The notes: a model not told the origin generated them from the sequence alone. 64,000 nucleotides of DNA from Heligmosomoides polygyrus polygyrus (GCA_947396885.1 OX377201.1:66686983-66750982), one strand, 5' to 3'; positions 1 through 11,333 are shown, numbered from the stretch's first letter. Made by a program: numbers and translations.

Positions 1-1040
1 GATCTCCGGAGTTATGGGAGTACAAGTCCCTAGACCTTCGATTAGCAGAGAGCGGTGGAGAGGCGATGGGCAGCAGGGGTGTGCGTTAAGTTTTTTCGGT
101 AAATTTTTAACGACCACTTTTTAACGAAAAATTTTCGCGTTAAAAAGGTAAATTCGGTAAATTCGTTAAATAAAATGTCCCTTAGCTGCATTCGGTTTTA
201 AACCACTGGGGTGCCTCCCGGACAATCCTCCACAGCGCTCAATAGGTCACTTATAAGATTCCCACGGGAGGTTCATTGACCTCCCTTGTGAGTTGACGCG
301 AAGTAAGCGCTGCAAGCGCGGCCCTCCGCTGCGCACCTGCTCCTTGTAAACGGCCATCGAGCGTGCTGTGGCCATTCACGTGAATCGCAAGTGATTAGGG
401 TTATGCCTGTACACAGATATTTTTACCTTCAGTATACTACGGGAGAATCTTCGTTTTGTATTTCTACCCCAGTTACAACAAGGAAACGATTAGAGCCGAA
501 GGGGCTGCGGTAGGGAGGTAGAACTTTCAGGGAAATAGAAAGCTCCTGCTTTCTGCCAGTAAAGACGATGAAGAAGAGAGGAAGAGCAATGGCTATGGAG
601 TACAAGAGCCAGTCATACTCCGTTTCCTATGAAAGTGAGCCATCCCCATTTTCGCTTTAACACTGTCCAAGTTGTAGTATCTTGTCAGATTAGATTCCAA
701 CGCGGGTCCGTTTCTCTTCAACGGAGCTAGAATACAAACTGAATGCCATTCATGAGACTCCAGTGCGCCCTTTCTGCACCAGATCGCCTTTGTGTCATTT
801 ATCCGCTCATGATAATCATTCTTTTACCACCTGGAAGCTTCGCTATAACATAAGAAAAGATAGCAACCTATAGAGAAAGACCTATAACAATCTAGCTCTG
901 CCTACCCAAGGTGTTTTTCTCTTCTCGGTGCACGAATTCTTAGGGAAGCAAAGCGTGCTTCATTGCTATTATAACGCTGTTATTGTCCTTTGGTCTCGTA
1001 AAGGAAATGGATTGAGCAGCCATCCATTTCCTTCACAGTG
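1..1040. other. Non-coding stretch, no gene recognised
   Basis: No frame longer than about 60 codons starts here and no protein family is visible. Around 90-175 there is an AT-rich, partly self-complementary stretch built from GTTAAA and TTAACG blocks. The sequence near 200-240 resembles a stretch near 54680-54710, so part of it is a dispersed repeat. A 30-codon frame starts at an ATG near 568 but nothing supports it. Confidence 0.3.
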
Positions 1041-1096
1041 GGTAATAAAAAATAATTAAATTTCAACCACTGGGTGACGACAGTAAATAATAGTGT

Positions 1097-1172
1097 TCAT
1101 TTGATTATTCGAATATTTTTTCCCAAGGACAAAGTTCATTTGATTATTCGAAATTTTTTCCCAAGGACAAAG
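1097..1172 (+). repeat. Tandem duplication of about 40 bp
   Basis: The block beginning TTCATTTGATTATTCGAA and ending CCCAAGGACAAAG occurs twice in direct succession with one or two differences. It lies at the left edge of the first minisatellite array. Confidence 0.6.
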
Positions 1173-1580
1173 GTATAATGGGGACCGGTGAATGGAGGGG
1201 GAAGGGGTCCAGTGAAGGGGGGACCGGAAAAGGGTTGATGAATAAAAGGGGACCAGTGAGGGTGGGACCAATAATGGGGTCGGTGAAGGTGGAGCAGTAG
1301 TAGGGACCAACGAACGAAGTGGGAGGGGACCAGTGAAGGGTGAACCGGAAAAGAGCTGACAATAAAGGGGAACCAGTGATAAGGGACCAGTTAAGGGAGG
1401 TCCAGTGAAGGTGGAGGACCTGTTTTGCCCTATTCCGCTATACCATTCTGTTTAGCCAAACCAGTTTTTTTTTTATTGTAATGAATGAGAGAAGTCCTAA
1501 AGAGGACAAGAAGACGATCGGGGTGTTCTATTCTCCGGATTTGGGGCGAAGCCCCCAACCAGACGTTTGGCGGCCGGCTG
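1173..1580 (+). mobile_element. Composite minisatellite element, copy A (3' part)
   Basis: The left part is a degenerate minisatellite built from GGGACCAGTGAAGG and GGACCGG blocks. It is followed by a unique 150-bp segment (CCCTATTCCGCTATACCATT, then an A-to-T-rich stretch, then GGGGCGAAGCCCCCAACC). It ends in the left arm of a hairpin, AGACGTTTGGCGGCC at 1561-1575, whose right arm has diverged. The same order recurs in the copies at 1740-3873 and 24447-26040 and in a fragment near 38 kb. I see no protein in it; frames through the satellite are low-complexity. Confidence 0.6.
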
Positions 1581-1739
1581 GCAGGTTGGGGCTGTATATT
1601 AGCGAGAACGGTCGTTTGTCTGTGGGTGAGTGAGTGTGTGTGTGTTTGCACGGAAGTGCTGAAGGAGTGTGTTGGGAGGAAATCTAGGGGGAAGGGGCGA
1701 GGGTTGTAGTTGTCATCAGTTGTCAACTGTTGTAGTTGT

Positions 1740-1930
1740 CGTCAGGCGTCCATGTTCAGACGACATGTCACCAATGTCGCGCAAGGGGTTTTCGGATTCA
1801 GACGACGTGCCACTGATGTCGCGCAAAGCAGGTCCGGCTTGAGATGATGTCACCGAAGTCGTTCGCCAGGTGCCTGGGTTCAGAAGAGGTGTCACCGATG
1901 TCGCGCGAGGATTCCGGACTCAGACGACGT
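1740..1930 (+). repeat. Minisatellite with a unit of about 42 bp
   Basis: About four and a half units share the core TTCAGACGACGTGTCACC followed by GATGTCGCGCAA. The antisense translation reads as repeats of a peptide of the form RDIGDTSSEPRHL, also seen at 25666-26030. It forms the 5' end of composite copy B. Confidence 0.65.
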
Positions 1931-2660
1931 GTTACCAGTGAAGGTGGGACTAGTAATGGGGGACCGGTGAAGGATGGAGTTCCAGTAAGGGGGACCGGTA
2001 AAGGGTAGACCAATAAAGGAGGGACCAGCTCTATCGGCCCCCTTCACTGGACCCCCCCCCCCCCCTCACCGGTGCCCATCGCTGGTCCCACCAGTGGAGG
2101 TGGGACCAGTGAAGGGGACCGGTGAAGGATGACCAGTGAAAGAGGGAACCAGGTGAAGGGGTGACCGGCGAGGAAGGTACCAATAATGGGACCAGTGAAT
2201 GGGGTAGGTGTCCAGTGAAGGGGGACCGGAAAAGTGTTGATGAATAAAAGGGGGACCAGTGAAGGTGGGACCAGCAATGGGGTCGGTGAGGGGGGGGGGA
2301 GGGGAACCAGTGAATGGGGAGCCGGTGAAGGGGGGAGGGGTCCAGTGGAGATGGGACCGGTGAGGAAGGGCCCAGTAATGGGGACCGGTGAGGTGGGGAG
2401 GGGTCCAGTGAAGGGGGACCGGAAAAGGGTTGATGATTAAAAGGGGGACCAGTGAGGATGGGACCAGTAATAGGGATCGGTGAAGGACAGAATGACCAGC
2501 GAAGAGGAGACCAGTAAAGGGAGGTCCAGTGAAGGTGGGAGCAGTAGTGGGGACCCACGAAGGGGGAGGGGAACAGTGAAGGGTGAACCGGAAAAGGGCT
2601 GATAATAAAGGGGAACCAGTGATAAAGGACCAGTTAAGGGGGTCCAGTGAAGGTGATGGA
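1925..2660 (+). repeat. GGGACCAGTGAAGG minisatellite
   Basis: There are dozens of degenerate units of roughly 15-20 bp (GGGACCAGTGAAGG, GGGACCGGTGAAGG, GGACCAGTAATGG), with C-rich and G-rich runs. The long proline/serine/tryptophan-rich minus-strand frames here are by-products of the repeat. Confidence 0.8.
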
Positions 2661-2690
2661 CCTGTTTTGCCCTATTCCGCTATACCATTC

Positions 2691-3741
2691 TATTAGGTTG
2701 TCCCATAAGTCTCCGCCGTTTTTTCAACGATTCACTGCAGATTTCGCCGGCGGTCTCTTGCATAGTGCTGCATAGCGTTCGAAAGAGAATGATTTGCTCT
2801 ATCAGAACGTGTATTGCGTTTCTTTCTTCATCATGAATTTTGTCAATTTTTAGGTCGCTGAAGTGAAATGTGAAAAAGTGAAAAAGTAGCCATTTGCGCA
2901 CTTGTTCTCTCCGTTTAGGTTTGGAATTTTTTGCGCAGTTTTTTGTAGCACTTGGAAGACAATGTTCTGTTCTACAAGAATATGTGTTGGACCTATTTTC
3001 TCACTTGCCCTTTATTGATTTTTAGGCCATCAAATTAGGAATTCCGACTTTTCCGTCCGAATTTTTACCAAAACTCCGGTTCTGTGGTTGGACTTTTTTG
3101 CTTGGTGTCATATGTCGTTTGGAAGAGGATGTCTTGCTCAGTAAGAATTTGTGTCACGTTTATTGGCTCACGCTGATTTCTGTCGAATATCAACAACTGA
3201 AGAAGGAGAAGGAATTGTTGTGAAGACGATTTTTCTCTTTTTGGCATTTTGTTGACATTCAATAGAAATCAATAAACGCGACACATTTTCTTATAGAGCA
3301 AGAATTTTCTTTCGAATGACATATAACACCAACCCAAAAGTCCAACCACAGAGCAGGAGCTGTCGGCAAAAATAACCATCCTCCTTCGGACGTCCCAATT
3401 TGATGGCCTAAAAATCAATAAAGGACAAATGAGCAAATAGCACTAACACATATTCTTGTAGTACAGAACATTGTCTTCCAAATGCTACAAAAAACTGCGC
3501 AAAAAATTACAAACCTAAGCGGAGAGAACAAGTGCGCAAATGGCCACTTTTTCACTTTTTCACTTCTCACTTCAACGACCTAAAAATTGACAAATTTCAT
3601 GATGAAGAAAGAAATGCAATACACGCTCTGATAGAGCAAATCATACTCTTTCGAAAGCTATGCAGCTCTATGCAAGAGACCGTCGGCGAAATCTGCACTG
3701 AATCGTTGAAAAAAAAGGCGAAGACTTATGGTACAACCTAT
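2691..3741. mobile_element. Fold-back (long inverted repeat) mariner-like element
   Basis: Two arms of about 440 bp are inverted copies of each other around a spacer of about 150 bp. The ends are TTAGGTTGTCCCATAAGT at 2693 and its complement ending ACAACCTA at 3740, typical of mariner-like terminal repeats, with TA at both junctions. Each arm reads outward as about 70 codons of the same low-identity peptide (starts MRKW, contains DEERNAIH). No DDE transposase is recognisable. The insertion splits copy B: copy A at about 1440-1465 shows the uninterrupted site. Confidence 0.75.
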
Positions 3742-3873
3742 TATATAGCAAAACCAGTTTTTTAATGAATGGGAGGCCTAAAGAGAAGAAGACGTTCGAT
3801 GTGTTCTGTTCTCCGGGTTTGGGGCAAAGCCCCAACCAGACGTTTGACGGCCGGCAGGCCGTTGAACGTCTGG

Positions 3874-5200
3874 TACAAAATATGCTGCTTTTAGAGAATA
3901 CTTCTTGGGGCTTAAAACCTACTTTTCTTCCAGGTTTGTATGCGATATTTTTTCTTCACACTTCAAAAACTCCCGAGGTATGGCAGTTTTTGTGTCGGCA
4001 TGTTTCGTCGGTCGAAATCAGAGCACGCAGTTGCCAAAACCAAAATCAAACCCTGAGGCCCACATATAAGATGCTACTTTTAGCTGTTTTTTAGAGGAAA
4101 ATTATTCCTTCTTCTATTTGTTAACGCGCCATTAGTTTTTCAGGGTCTGAAAACTAGGAATTATGGTCGTTCAACCGCGTTCTCTGCCTTCGACGTTTTA
4201 TATAATACACGGGTTTGACTTGTCAGGGAACTGGTTTTTTCCACCTGATGGAGAAAACGTCTAAAGATGAAAATGTATTGCGTAAAAGTTCCGGTTATGA
4301 TTATCATTCAGTAAAAAATCAGATCTGATCGATGATCTTCGATTTGATTAGGGGAGGGGTATATTCTGATTAGCAACGAAAAGGATCCCGTCAAACAGTT
4401 TCCCTCCGCACTGCGTGCAGACCGCTTCAAATGCGCTCGGACTGAAAGTTGCGGGTCTCTCCCTGTACGATAGCAACCGGTGAGGTAGCTTGCAACGGGA
4501 GAGAACACGGCTCGAAAGTCGTCATTCGCGCTCGGATAAGAATCGGCAAACCCAGTGCGGTTCACTTCGAACTGTTGGGGCCGGCGTTCCTGGTTGTGGC
4601 TGTGCTTGATGAGCGTGAGCGTCTTCGATGTTGCGACCTTCGGCCTCCGAAGCGACATAGGCTGTTCTTCAGACGGAGTGCGGCTTCTCCCTGTATGCTG
4701 AGCACCTTGGAGGGAAACTAGGAGGAGCACGATCTCCGGTGTGCGATCTGCTGTACGAGAGGGCAAGACCGGCTTGGCAGAAGCTCACTGCGCACGAAAA
4801 GCAGGTGGGCTCTTGACACTTCTGCAGGATGGTCGAGCTTCAAGCGAAATTGCGAGAAGCTCCAATCCCAATAAAGCGTCCACCTTACACACACGGGTGT
4901 AATCCTAGTTGCTGGTAGCCACTGTTAAACGATTTCACAAGAACTGAATGCGTTCAGTATTAGAACACGTTGAAATTACTCATTTCTAACAAAACAACTA
5001 CATTAACGAAATCAAAATACAGCCAAATGATTTGGATGTGAAGTGGTTAGTAACTCGGAAACTGAGTCTCTGGGCGAACCGGTTGGCGTAGTTCACTTAT
5101 TTCTACATGTTGTCGCCCATTTATTATGATTCGTTGGGTCGGGAAAACGTTCAAGAGCGGCCAACACCGACTAGGACTGCACCCACACACCTTCAAATAA
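3874..5200. other. Mostly unassigned; weak minus-strand frame of 152 codons
   Basis: A frame at 4308-4766 (minus) and an overlapping 90-codon frame at 4449-4721 (plus) are open, but neither resembles a family I know. The minus-strand product is basic and low in hydrophobic segments. No splice-site pattern supports it. The rest holds no visible gene or repeat. Confidence 0.25.
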
Positions 5201-6521
5201 TAGTTGAAGAGGAAACACACACAACAAAATGTACAACTTAAAGCAGCACCTAGACCCTCGAGAAAGATCTGGGAGTTTGGGTGTGGACCCGCCAAGGACA
5301 AGGGGTAGGATGAACGTCACGTTATACGCTCGACCCCCATTGGGATTGCACCTGCGAGAATACGGATCGATTGACTTCAAGTCTATTGACGAGCTGCAGG
5401 CAGGCTACCAAAGCTCCAATCACTCAACTGTCTTCTGGTGGAGCTAACTTTTGAAAAAGGGGCGTTTTTCTTTTCCTATATTAATTCCTCCATTGGGATC
5501 AGACCTTGTTCTGCTGTTGCGAGCAAATAAATTGATTGTCCGTCCACCCAACCTCCTGGGCTTTCTCGAGAGCCTAGTGGCTGCCTTACGTTGTATGTAC
5601 ATTATGTTGCCTTTGTTCTCATTTTCAACTACTATTTAAATGTAGGCATAAGGTGGACCTCCTCCCTTATTCGGATCGCACCTACTTCGCTTTCCTAACG
5701 AAGGCCCTCTCCTGCACTAGGATTGTGCTAGACTAGCGAACTTCAACAATAAAAAAGTAAAATTTCATCATGGTAAGTTGCCCCCTCCCCAACTCGCATC
5801 GCGCCCCATTTTGATTCCTCAAAACTAGGATTGCAGGATCTATCCTAGTCGGGGGAGGGCAACGCCCGATCTCATTTGCGTCCGGCATCCCACGACACGA
5901 CACGACACGACATTCCCTGAGTTTGCATGGCCGTGAGTTAAAGATTCGGCGCCAGGTGAAGCTCTGGGATCTGCGTGCTCCTCCTCGACTAGGATAGCTC
6001 CGGTTTGCACACTTCCCTGAATTTGTTCGAGACTCGATTGGCTCACTTGCAGCGTGGCATAGGGTCAGCAGTGCCAGTTTAGGGTTGATCCACCCAAGCA
6101 GGATAGATAGAGCTGAGGTACTAGTTTCAGGATGAGCCTGCTCTGCCTGCATGCTGCTAGCAATGTAGCTTTTTCTCTCGTTGATCTTCTGTTATTTAAG
6201 ATTTGGACGAATCGAGCAATGGAATTGGCCCGCTTGGATCCGAGGCGAAGATGCTTCGAGGTGTCTTCCAATATGCCCAGAACCGGTGAATACGTGTGAG
6301 TGGGTCGGAGAGCGCTGGGCTCGGTCATCTCAGGCCCACAACTAATGCCTGGCCGAGTTGTAGAATGCGTCGTGATTGCTCTGCGGCGTTTCATAGCGAC
6401 GAGAACTCGCTTTAGTTCCATTGTCGGCAGGCAGAAGTCTAGTGAGGTTTAGGTAACATGCGAGGTAAATGTAGCGGGACTTGATCTCTCTGCATTTACC
6501 TCTCCAAGCTCTTATTGTTAG
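5201..6521. other. No recognisable gene; dispersed repeat fragments
   Basis: Short frames overlap in all phases. The block near 5545-5600 (CCAACCTCCTGGGC followed by GAGAGCCTAGTGGCTG) is a dispersed repeat with a second copy near 47870-47925. A short CACGA tandem run occurs near 5895. Confidence 0.3.
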
Positions 6522-7695
6522 ATCCAAGCCGTCGCGTTCAGTTCGCGTCGGCGTCGCAGGGCTGAGCAGCGGTCCGAGGACTTCCGGCGTTTGCCCTACG
6601 TAGCAGACGACGATGTCGAGGAGGACGAATTTTTCACAGCCGGACAGCCAATTAACACAGCAGACGAGGGTAAGACCAGCCTTTTACTTTCTTCTAGAAT
6701 ACGAAAAGTCCGACGCGAGTCTAGAACAAGGATCCTCCTTCGTAATTGGCAGCTACTCTAGGCGCAACCTAGGTGATCTTCTCTACCTTTGATGCATATG
6801 GAAGCGTGTTTGACGCGTTCATTCTGAAACTCTTTGGGTAAACTCTATGGATGTTATGAAGGAGGAGAGTGGGGCCGCCGCTCTACACCTTCTTTTTCAT
6901 CTAGGAATACAAAAAAATTCAAGCAATTGCTTCTCATTTAGGCGGGGACTGCCTTGACCACACGTTTGCGGATAAGTATGAGGCGGACCGAGCGATGGTC
7001 CGGGAAGCAATACTCAATCAAACAAATGGATGTACAGAGAAGATAAAGGTAGCGCGTGTCGTTAACGTCAAAGCCATCAGCCCTTCGGATAAAACAGGTG
7101 ATTTCATTTTCAGGAGCTGCGGTTTCTGATCGCTGCGGTGCAAACATTTGGAAATGTAGACGGAATGTGCTTAATGGCAGAATATGCAATGAACGAGTTC
7201 AATCTGAGAGACGGCGTCGTAGACAGAGTAGGGAAAACACACCCTCTGATTGAGCTGCAGATCGCTAATGGGCCCCTCTTATAGTTTTCCACCCTGGTGG
7301 GGCCGTGGCAGATTCCCAACGACATCCAGCGGAACAGAGCAGAGTTCCACTCAAATGAGACGCACCGTATCCCGCTCTCCATTGGCTCGACGCAGTACGA
7401 TAAGAGACAGGCAAGTGATTGCTGGCAAACCTGCGTACCGGTTCGGACCGACCGCTGTCACTAAAAGGTGAGTGCAGCTCCGGTTGCACGAGGAGCGCCG
7501 GCGAATCTTGACCACAACACGCCACCTTACAACAAGCAATGCTTACTGATGTTTAGCATAGATTCCATTCGTTTCGTTGTCTAGCCATCGCCGTCAAGGA
7601 CGTTGTTATTCGAGCTTGAAGACGTTGAGGCTGATTCGTTACCGACAGAAAGCCAGTTGGGTCAGACGTGCGCCGCGTCGGTGCACCCACGGTAA
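6522..7695 (+). CDS. Partial multi-exon host gene of unknown function
   Basis: I read this as an exon chain because phases agree across good splice sites. Exon 1 is 6522-6669 (after TTGTTAG, before GTAAGA) and encodes an Arg-rich start then an acidic stretch around YVADDDVEEDEFF. Exon 2 is 6942-7048 (after CATTTAG, before GTAGCG), with DHTFADKYEADRAM. Exon 3 starts at 7114 after ATTTTCAG and encodes ELRFLIAAVQTFGN and CLMAEYAMNEFNLRDG. A TAG at 7282 lies in its frame, but 7228-7284 can be removed as a 57-bp intron (GTAGGG to TTATAG). The reading then continues through VGPWQIPNDIQRNRAEF to about 7410. Beyond that the frame is unclear: a GTGAGT donor lies at 7468, and an exon at 7585-7695 (after TTGTCTAG) encodes LLFELEDVEADSLP. 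No family is recognised. It may be a decayed gene or one with assembly errors. Confidence 0.5.
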
Positions 7696-7785
7696 CGCTT
7701 AGCGTCCGTTGGGAGCCACTCCAGGGCTCCTTTTGTCAATCGGTCGTTTTGTCTATTTCGGATCTTCGACATTTAACGCTCCTCA

Positions 7786-7911
7786 CGGAATCCGCTGGGC
7801 GAGGAAGATGAGGCATTCATGAGGGAGCAGCTGCGTAGCTTTGCGCTAAGGTGGGCTGTTGTACGTCAGAAGACAGCGCTCTATGCGCAGCCGCTAGCGG
7901 CTTTGACGTAG
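7786..7911 (+). CDS. Candidate coding segment downstream of the previous exon chain
   Basis: A frame with GC-rich third positions encodes NPLGEEDEAFMREQLRSF then ALRWAVVRQKTALYAQ, ending at TAG 7909-7911. The same frame stays coding-like past that stop (YWPTSLSRSRAQGE). It is probably a 3' exon of the gene at 6522-7695. I find no AG acceptor directly upstream and the frame has a TAA just before it, so the gene may be broken here. A perfect hairpin follows at 7971. Confidence 0.35.
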   Translation, partial: RNPLGEEDEAFMREQLRSFALRWAVVRQKTALYAQPLAALT

Positions 7912-7970
7912 CAGCAGTACTGGCCCACGTCTCTGTCACGCAGCAGAGCACAGGGAGAATCGTCGAGTCG

Positions 7971-8020
7971 AATAAGTTTGTTCTGAAGTAGGACTCCGCC
8001 TACTTCAGAACAAACTTATT
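7971..8020. repeat. Perfect 22-bp inverted repeat with 6-nt loop
   Basis: AATAAGTTTGTTCTGAAGTA plus GG (7971-7992) is followed by the loop ACTCCG and then its exact reverse complement (7999-8020). All 22 positions pair. It lies just after the coding-like segment ending near 7970. Confidence 0.9.
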
Positions 8021-8177
8021 GAAAGGCGCAAAAGCTGCCCACGCAGCTCTTCGTCTCCTATCCAGCTCCTTCACATCGTTCTCCATGTCCATTGAATGTC
8101 CGAAAGTTCGAGGGACACGTAGGTAGTAGACATCACGGCGTCTTCCTCCGATTGCTTCGTAGTCCTATCCTTCTCCC

Positions 8178-8340
8178 TGGGCGCGTGTAGCCCAGTCGGA
8201 CGAGGAGCCGGCTGTCGCGAGCACCCGATTACAGGTTCCTTGTTCGGATTTCCCGCTCAGGCCAACCAAGCCTTCCATCCCTTTGGGGTCGGTGATTTGG
8301 GCTCAATTTGAAGGTTGAGTACCATGTAGGACATCAGAAT
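8178..8340 (+). mobile_element. tRNA-derived SINE, head portion
   Basis: The start GGCGCGTGTAGCCCAGTCGG resembles a pol III A box region. About 50 bp on, TTGTTCGGATTTCCC resembles a B box. The following block (CCAACCAAGCCTTCCATCCC) is shared, inverted, with the copy at 48346-48640. Further copies lie at 12290-12597 and 15090-15343. Confidence 0.55.
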
Positions 8341-9653
8341 GACGTGTAGTGGATGTCGTCCAGTCCGAAGAAGTTTGTTCCAGGATGTTGTCCGGCCCAA
8401 GCACTGTGCCCACCCTCGATAGCGGCTTATGAAGGAAGAAGCGAAGTCTCTTACTAGCGGAGATGCTGTTTCTTCAGACTAGAGTTTCTCTGTGTTGCGT
8501 CCAGCAGCTTCCTGCGCTGCTAGCGCCATAGATCATTTTACAATGCTCTTCTGCAGCTCGCACTGGCTCATAACCGCTCCGTGCATATTGTTCGGATCTA
8601 GCCTTAAATTGCCTTTTCGTTGAAGCAGCTGCTTGGTGGTGTTCGAAATGCTGTACGATTAGGTTGTTCGGAAAGTGGAAAAGTCGTGCAGCGAGCGAAA
8701 GCTTCGAAACGACTGCCGTTTTCGAGATCCTAAACTTCCGATTCTATGCCCCTCCTCAAGATCCATCCCGATTTCGGGACGTCAAACTTGTAGAACTGCT
8801 TTTCATCACAGACAATTTCTTTCAACTCCAGGTAGAGAGCGTCGGCTTCATCAGCAACTAACGTGGGTGAGCAGCGGTTGAGACCAAATGAACCTTCTCC
8901 CACATCTCCGTCTACAACCAATGATGAGTACAGCAATACTAACAAGTGCAGTAACAAGTGCAGTTGTAAGTGCTGCCTAGTAATGTTGAGTTCAAGCTTC
9001 AGTTACTTGTTATGTGATAGGGCTCCCGATGGCTGCAAACTACAGAAGGTAGGCTTCTAAGGATCCGAAGACAAGGTTTCACACCTAGAAGACTTGGTAC
9101 TTTTAGGAAGATCCGTGTCCATATTCGGATACGCGTCAAAATTCTTCAACGTTATACCGCTAGGCAGCCACCTTTGCACCCCGGTGTGAACGAAGCTTCT
9201 TAACGTGCAGCACGAGAATAGTGAGTGTCCCGCTGCTTGCACGCAGTCTGACAAGCTTGTGAGTGCAAGCTGTGTCTGCGAACTTATCTTCCGTGACGAC
9301 AGTTCGAAGGAAGTACGCAGTGTTGCACGTGTTTCTGTTCCCGTTCTGCTGCTATTCCTCAGTGCTGCACATTGTAAGAGACCTTACATTCCGCTGTAGC
9401 GAGGCATGCGATTTTCGAACTTCCGGGCGGTTTCTATGCTCGATCAGCTGATTTCCCACAGCATCCAACGTCAGCCGCGTGGCAGAGACTGAGAGCATTC
9501 TGTGACCTCCTGCCTCCAATGTCCAATGCAACTGGTCCTCAAGACAGATGCGTTCCAATGTTATGCCTATCAAATTTTTAGAATCCTGTTTATTGAACCA
9601 GTTCTGGATTTTCTGCTTAATAGGGTTATTCTCAGTGAAATATGCCATTTTCA
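8341..9653. other. No supported gene; mariner-like terminus near 8657
   Basis: Frames of 60-75 codons overlap on both strands near 8664-8957 without recognisable content. TTAGGTTGTTCGGAAAGT at 8657 resembles a mariner terminal repeat but no partner end is visible within a few kb. The 9350-9650 stretch leads into an AT-rich fold-back repeat. Confidence 0.3.
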
Positions 9654-10210
9654 CGTCAAATTGGACACTCTAAACAGATTTGATGCCTTTGAAGTCAGAG
9701 TGAACGTCTTCCAAATCGAAACGAGCTTCTTACTGGTTGAACTACAGGCTCTCCAAAACAGTCAGAAAATTTTTTATCTAAGGAAAATGTGATACATCCT
9801 TCTTGGATTTTTTTTAGTTTTTAGCAACAATTCAGCAATCATTCAGTGCATTAAAAAACGGGATCGCGTCATGCACTCGAAAAGCTCGTCACAATTTTAA
9901 TTTGATAAGCAGTGTACGCGCTGCTTACACGAGTCATTGAAGTGGAGAGATGTGTGCCCTTTAAAACCGTTTTTTTAAATATCGTTTGCAGGTATGAAAC
10001 TCAATGCAAACGGAAATTTTGCTATCAATCGAAAAACGTCGTGATGTCATGGACAAGGGCATAGCGCAATCTCTTGTTTTGGTACTAAATGCTCGCCCTC
10101 CTTCTCTTTGAAACAAGCTTTATATCATTATTCTTCTTAAAAAATCAGAGTTCTAAAATTTTTTAAACTGTGTGTCCACCTATTGCGTAGGTGAATCAAA
10201 TCTTTAAAGA
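9654..10210. repeat. AT-rich fold-back repeat family, copy 1
   Basis: This copy begins with the quasi-periodic block (CAAATTGGACACTCT, GAAGTCAGAGTGAACG, CTCTCCAAAA) and continues through a centre containing TATCAATCG and CGTCGTGATGTC. It ends in CCACCTATTGCGTAGGTGAA. The same blocks occur at 26760-27540, 39040-39800 and 56090-57420. Confidence 0.6.
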
Positions 10211-11333
10211 GAGCGATACTATTGGCTTGTTCGATAATTAATGTCGTTTTTTCATAATTTTATCGAAGCGAATTTATGTAATATTAACAACAAACGTTAA
10301 TCAATGGTATATACATATTGACCATTTTGATCGAAGACCTCTATCTTTCGGTAAGTTGAAAAATTGTACGTTGGAAAAGCCTTGGTTTTCAAAAGCGAAG
10401 GGCTCGTGTAATCCACTTTTCACTTTTCACAGGAGTCAGAAGTGTTACCATTCATATGGATTTGAACAGAGAAGAAAATGGTAATTTGATGGTGCCAAGT
10501 CGGGGCCAGGGTGGACAGGGCATCAGCTCCCGGTTGAGTTCTACTAATTTTTGACGTCTTATCAAAGAGGTGGGGTCTGGCGTTATCATGATGGGACATC
10601 ACGCATCTTCTGTTGACCGATTCAGAGCGTTTTTTCTTTATTTCTTTGTTCAATTTCAATGTTTGGCATCCGATTTAATAGTTTGGTCTCTTGCAAGCAG
10701 CTGAGATAGCTTGTACGCTAGACGAAAGCGAGCAGATTTAGTTATGTTGTTCAAAATTCTGACAGGAAGGCTTTCCATTGACCCAATTGGGTTTTTTGGC
10801 GTCCCTTTGACAACTGACAGAAAAGGGCATCCCCGACTCTACCTGCCACCTCCAAGGTCAAAGGTAAGGTCAAGTTTCCTCATTCACAGGAGCATCAGAG
10901 AGCTCAACATCTTGCTTTCTGAGAATGAGAACATTGTTAACATGTCTCTATCCTCTTTTAAACGTTTAATCGCACTAAGGTTTCGTTAGGCTTGTTTTTT
11001 GTTTGTTATATGTTATTGACAGAATTTTACCGCATGTGATTGTTATACGTGCCTTGTAATAAATAAGTAAATAAAATACCCTTGTAGTCCCACCACACAG
11101 AAGGCATAATTTTCTTTTGGTGAAGGTTGGCTCTGGACGTCGATTGTAGGGGCGTATTTTGCTTGGTCTATGATCGTTTTTGAACCACGTCATTGTTAAC
11201 AATCCATTTTCATCACTCGTTCTGTTTCTTCTTAGAAATGGGTAGTTTTGGTTACGATTCAACAAAGAGTGGCATATGCTAGTGCGTTTGGTGACGTGGC
11301 TTTCCTTCAATTTCTGAGGAACCTACCCATCCT
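10211..11333. other. No supported gene
   Basis: Frames of 70-110 codons (minus strand near 10420-10659 and 10975-11310, plus strand near 10711-10989) have no recognisable domain or splice context. The block near 10740-10900 has a weak flavour of a non-LTR reverse-transcriptase tail, but not enough to call. Confidence 0.25.

Larger units (their letters stand above)
1740..3873 (+). mobile_element. Composite minisatellite element, copy B, interrupted by a fold-back transposon
   Basis: In order this copy holds the 42-bp minisatellite (1740-1930), the GGGACCAGTGAAGG minisatellite (1925-2660), a unique 3' segment split by the insertion at 2691-3741, and a terminal hairpin. The hairpin arms are AGACGTTTGACGGCC (3838-3852) and GGCCGTTGAACGTCT (3857-3871) with a 4-nt loop. 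The copy ends CTGG followed by T, which fits the CTRR rule of Helitron 3' ends. No Rep/helicase is present, so it would be non-autonomous. The Helitron/HINE assignment is inference; the shared architecture with copy C is directly visible. Confidence 0.6.

Noticed and set aside
2031..2558. 175-codon Ser/Pro/His/Trp-rich protein on the minus strand
   Set aside because: It lies wholly inside the GGGACCAGTGAAGG minisatellite.
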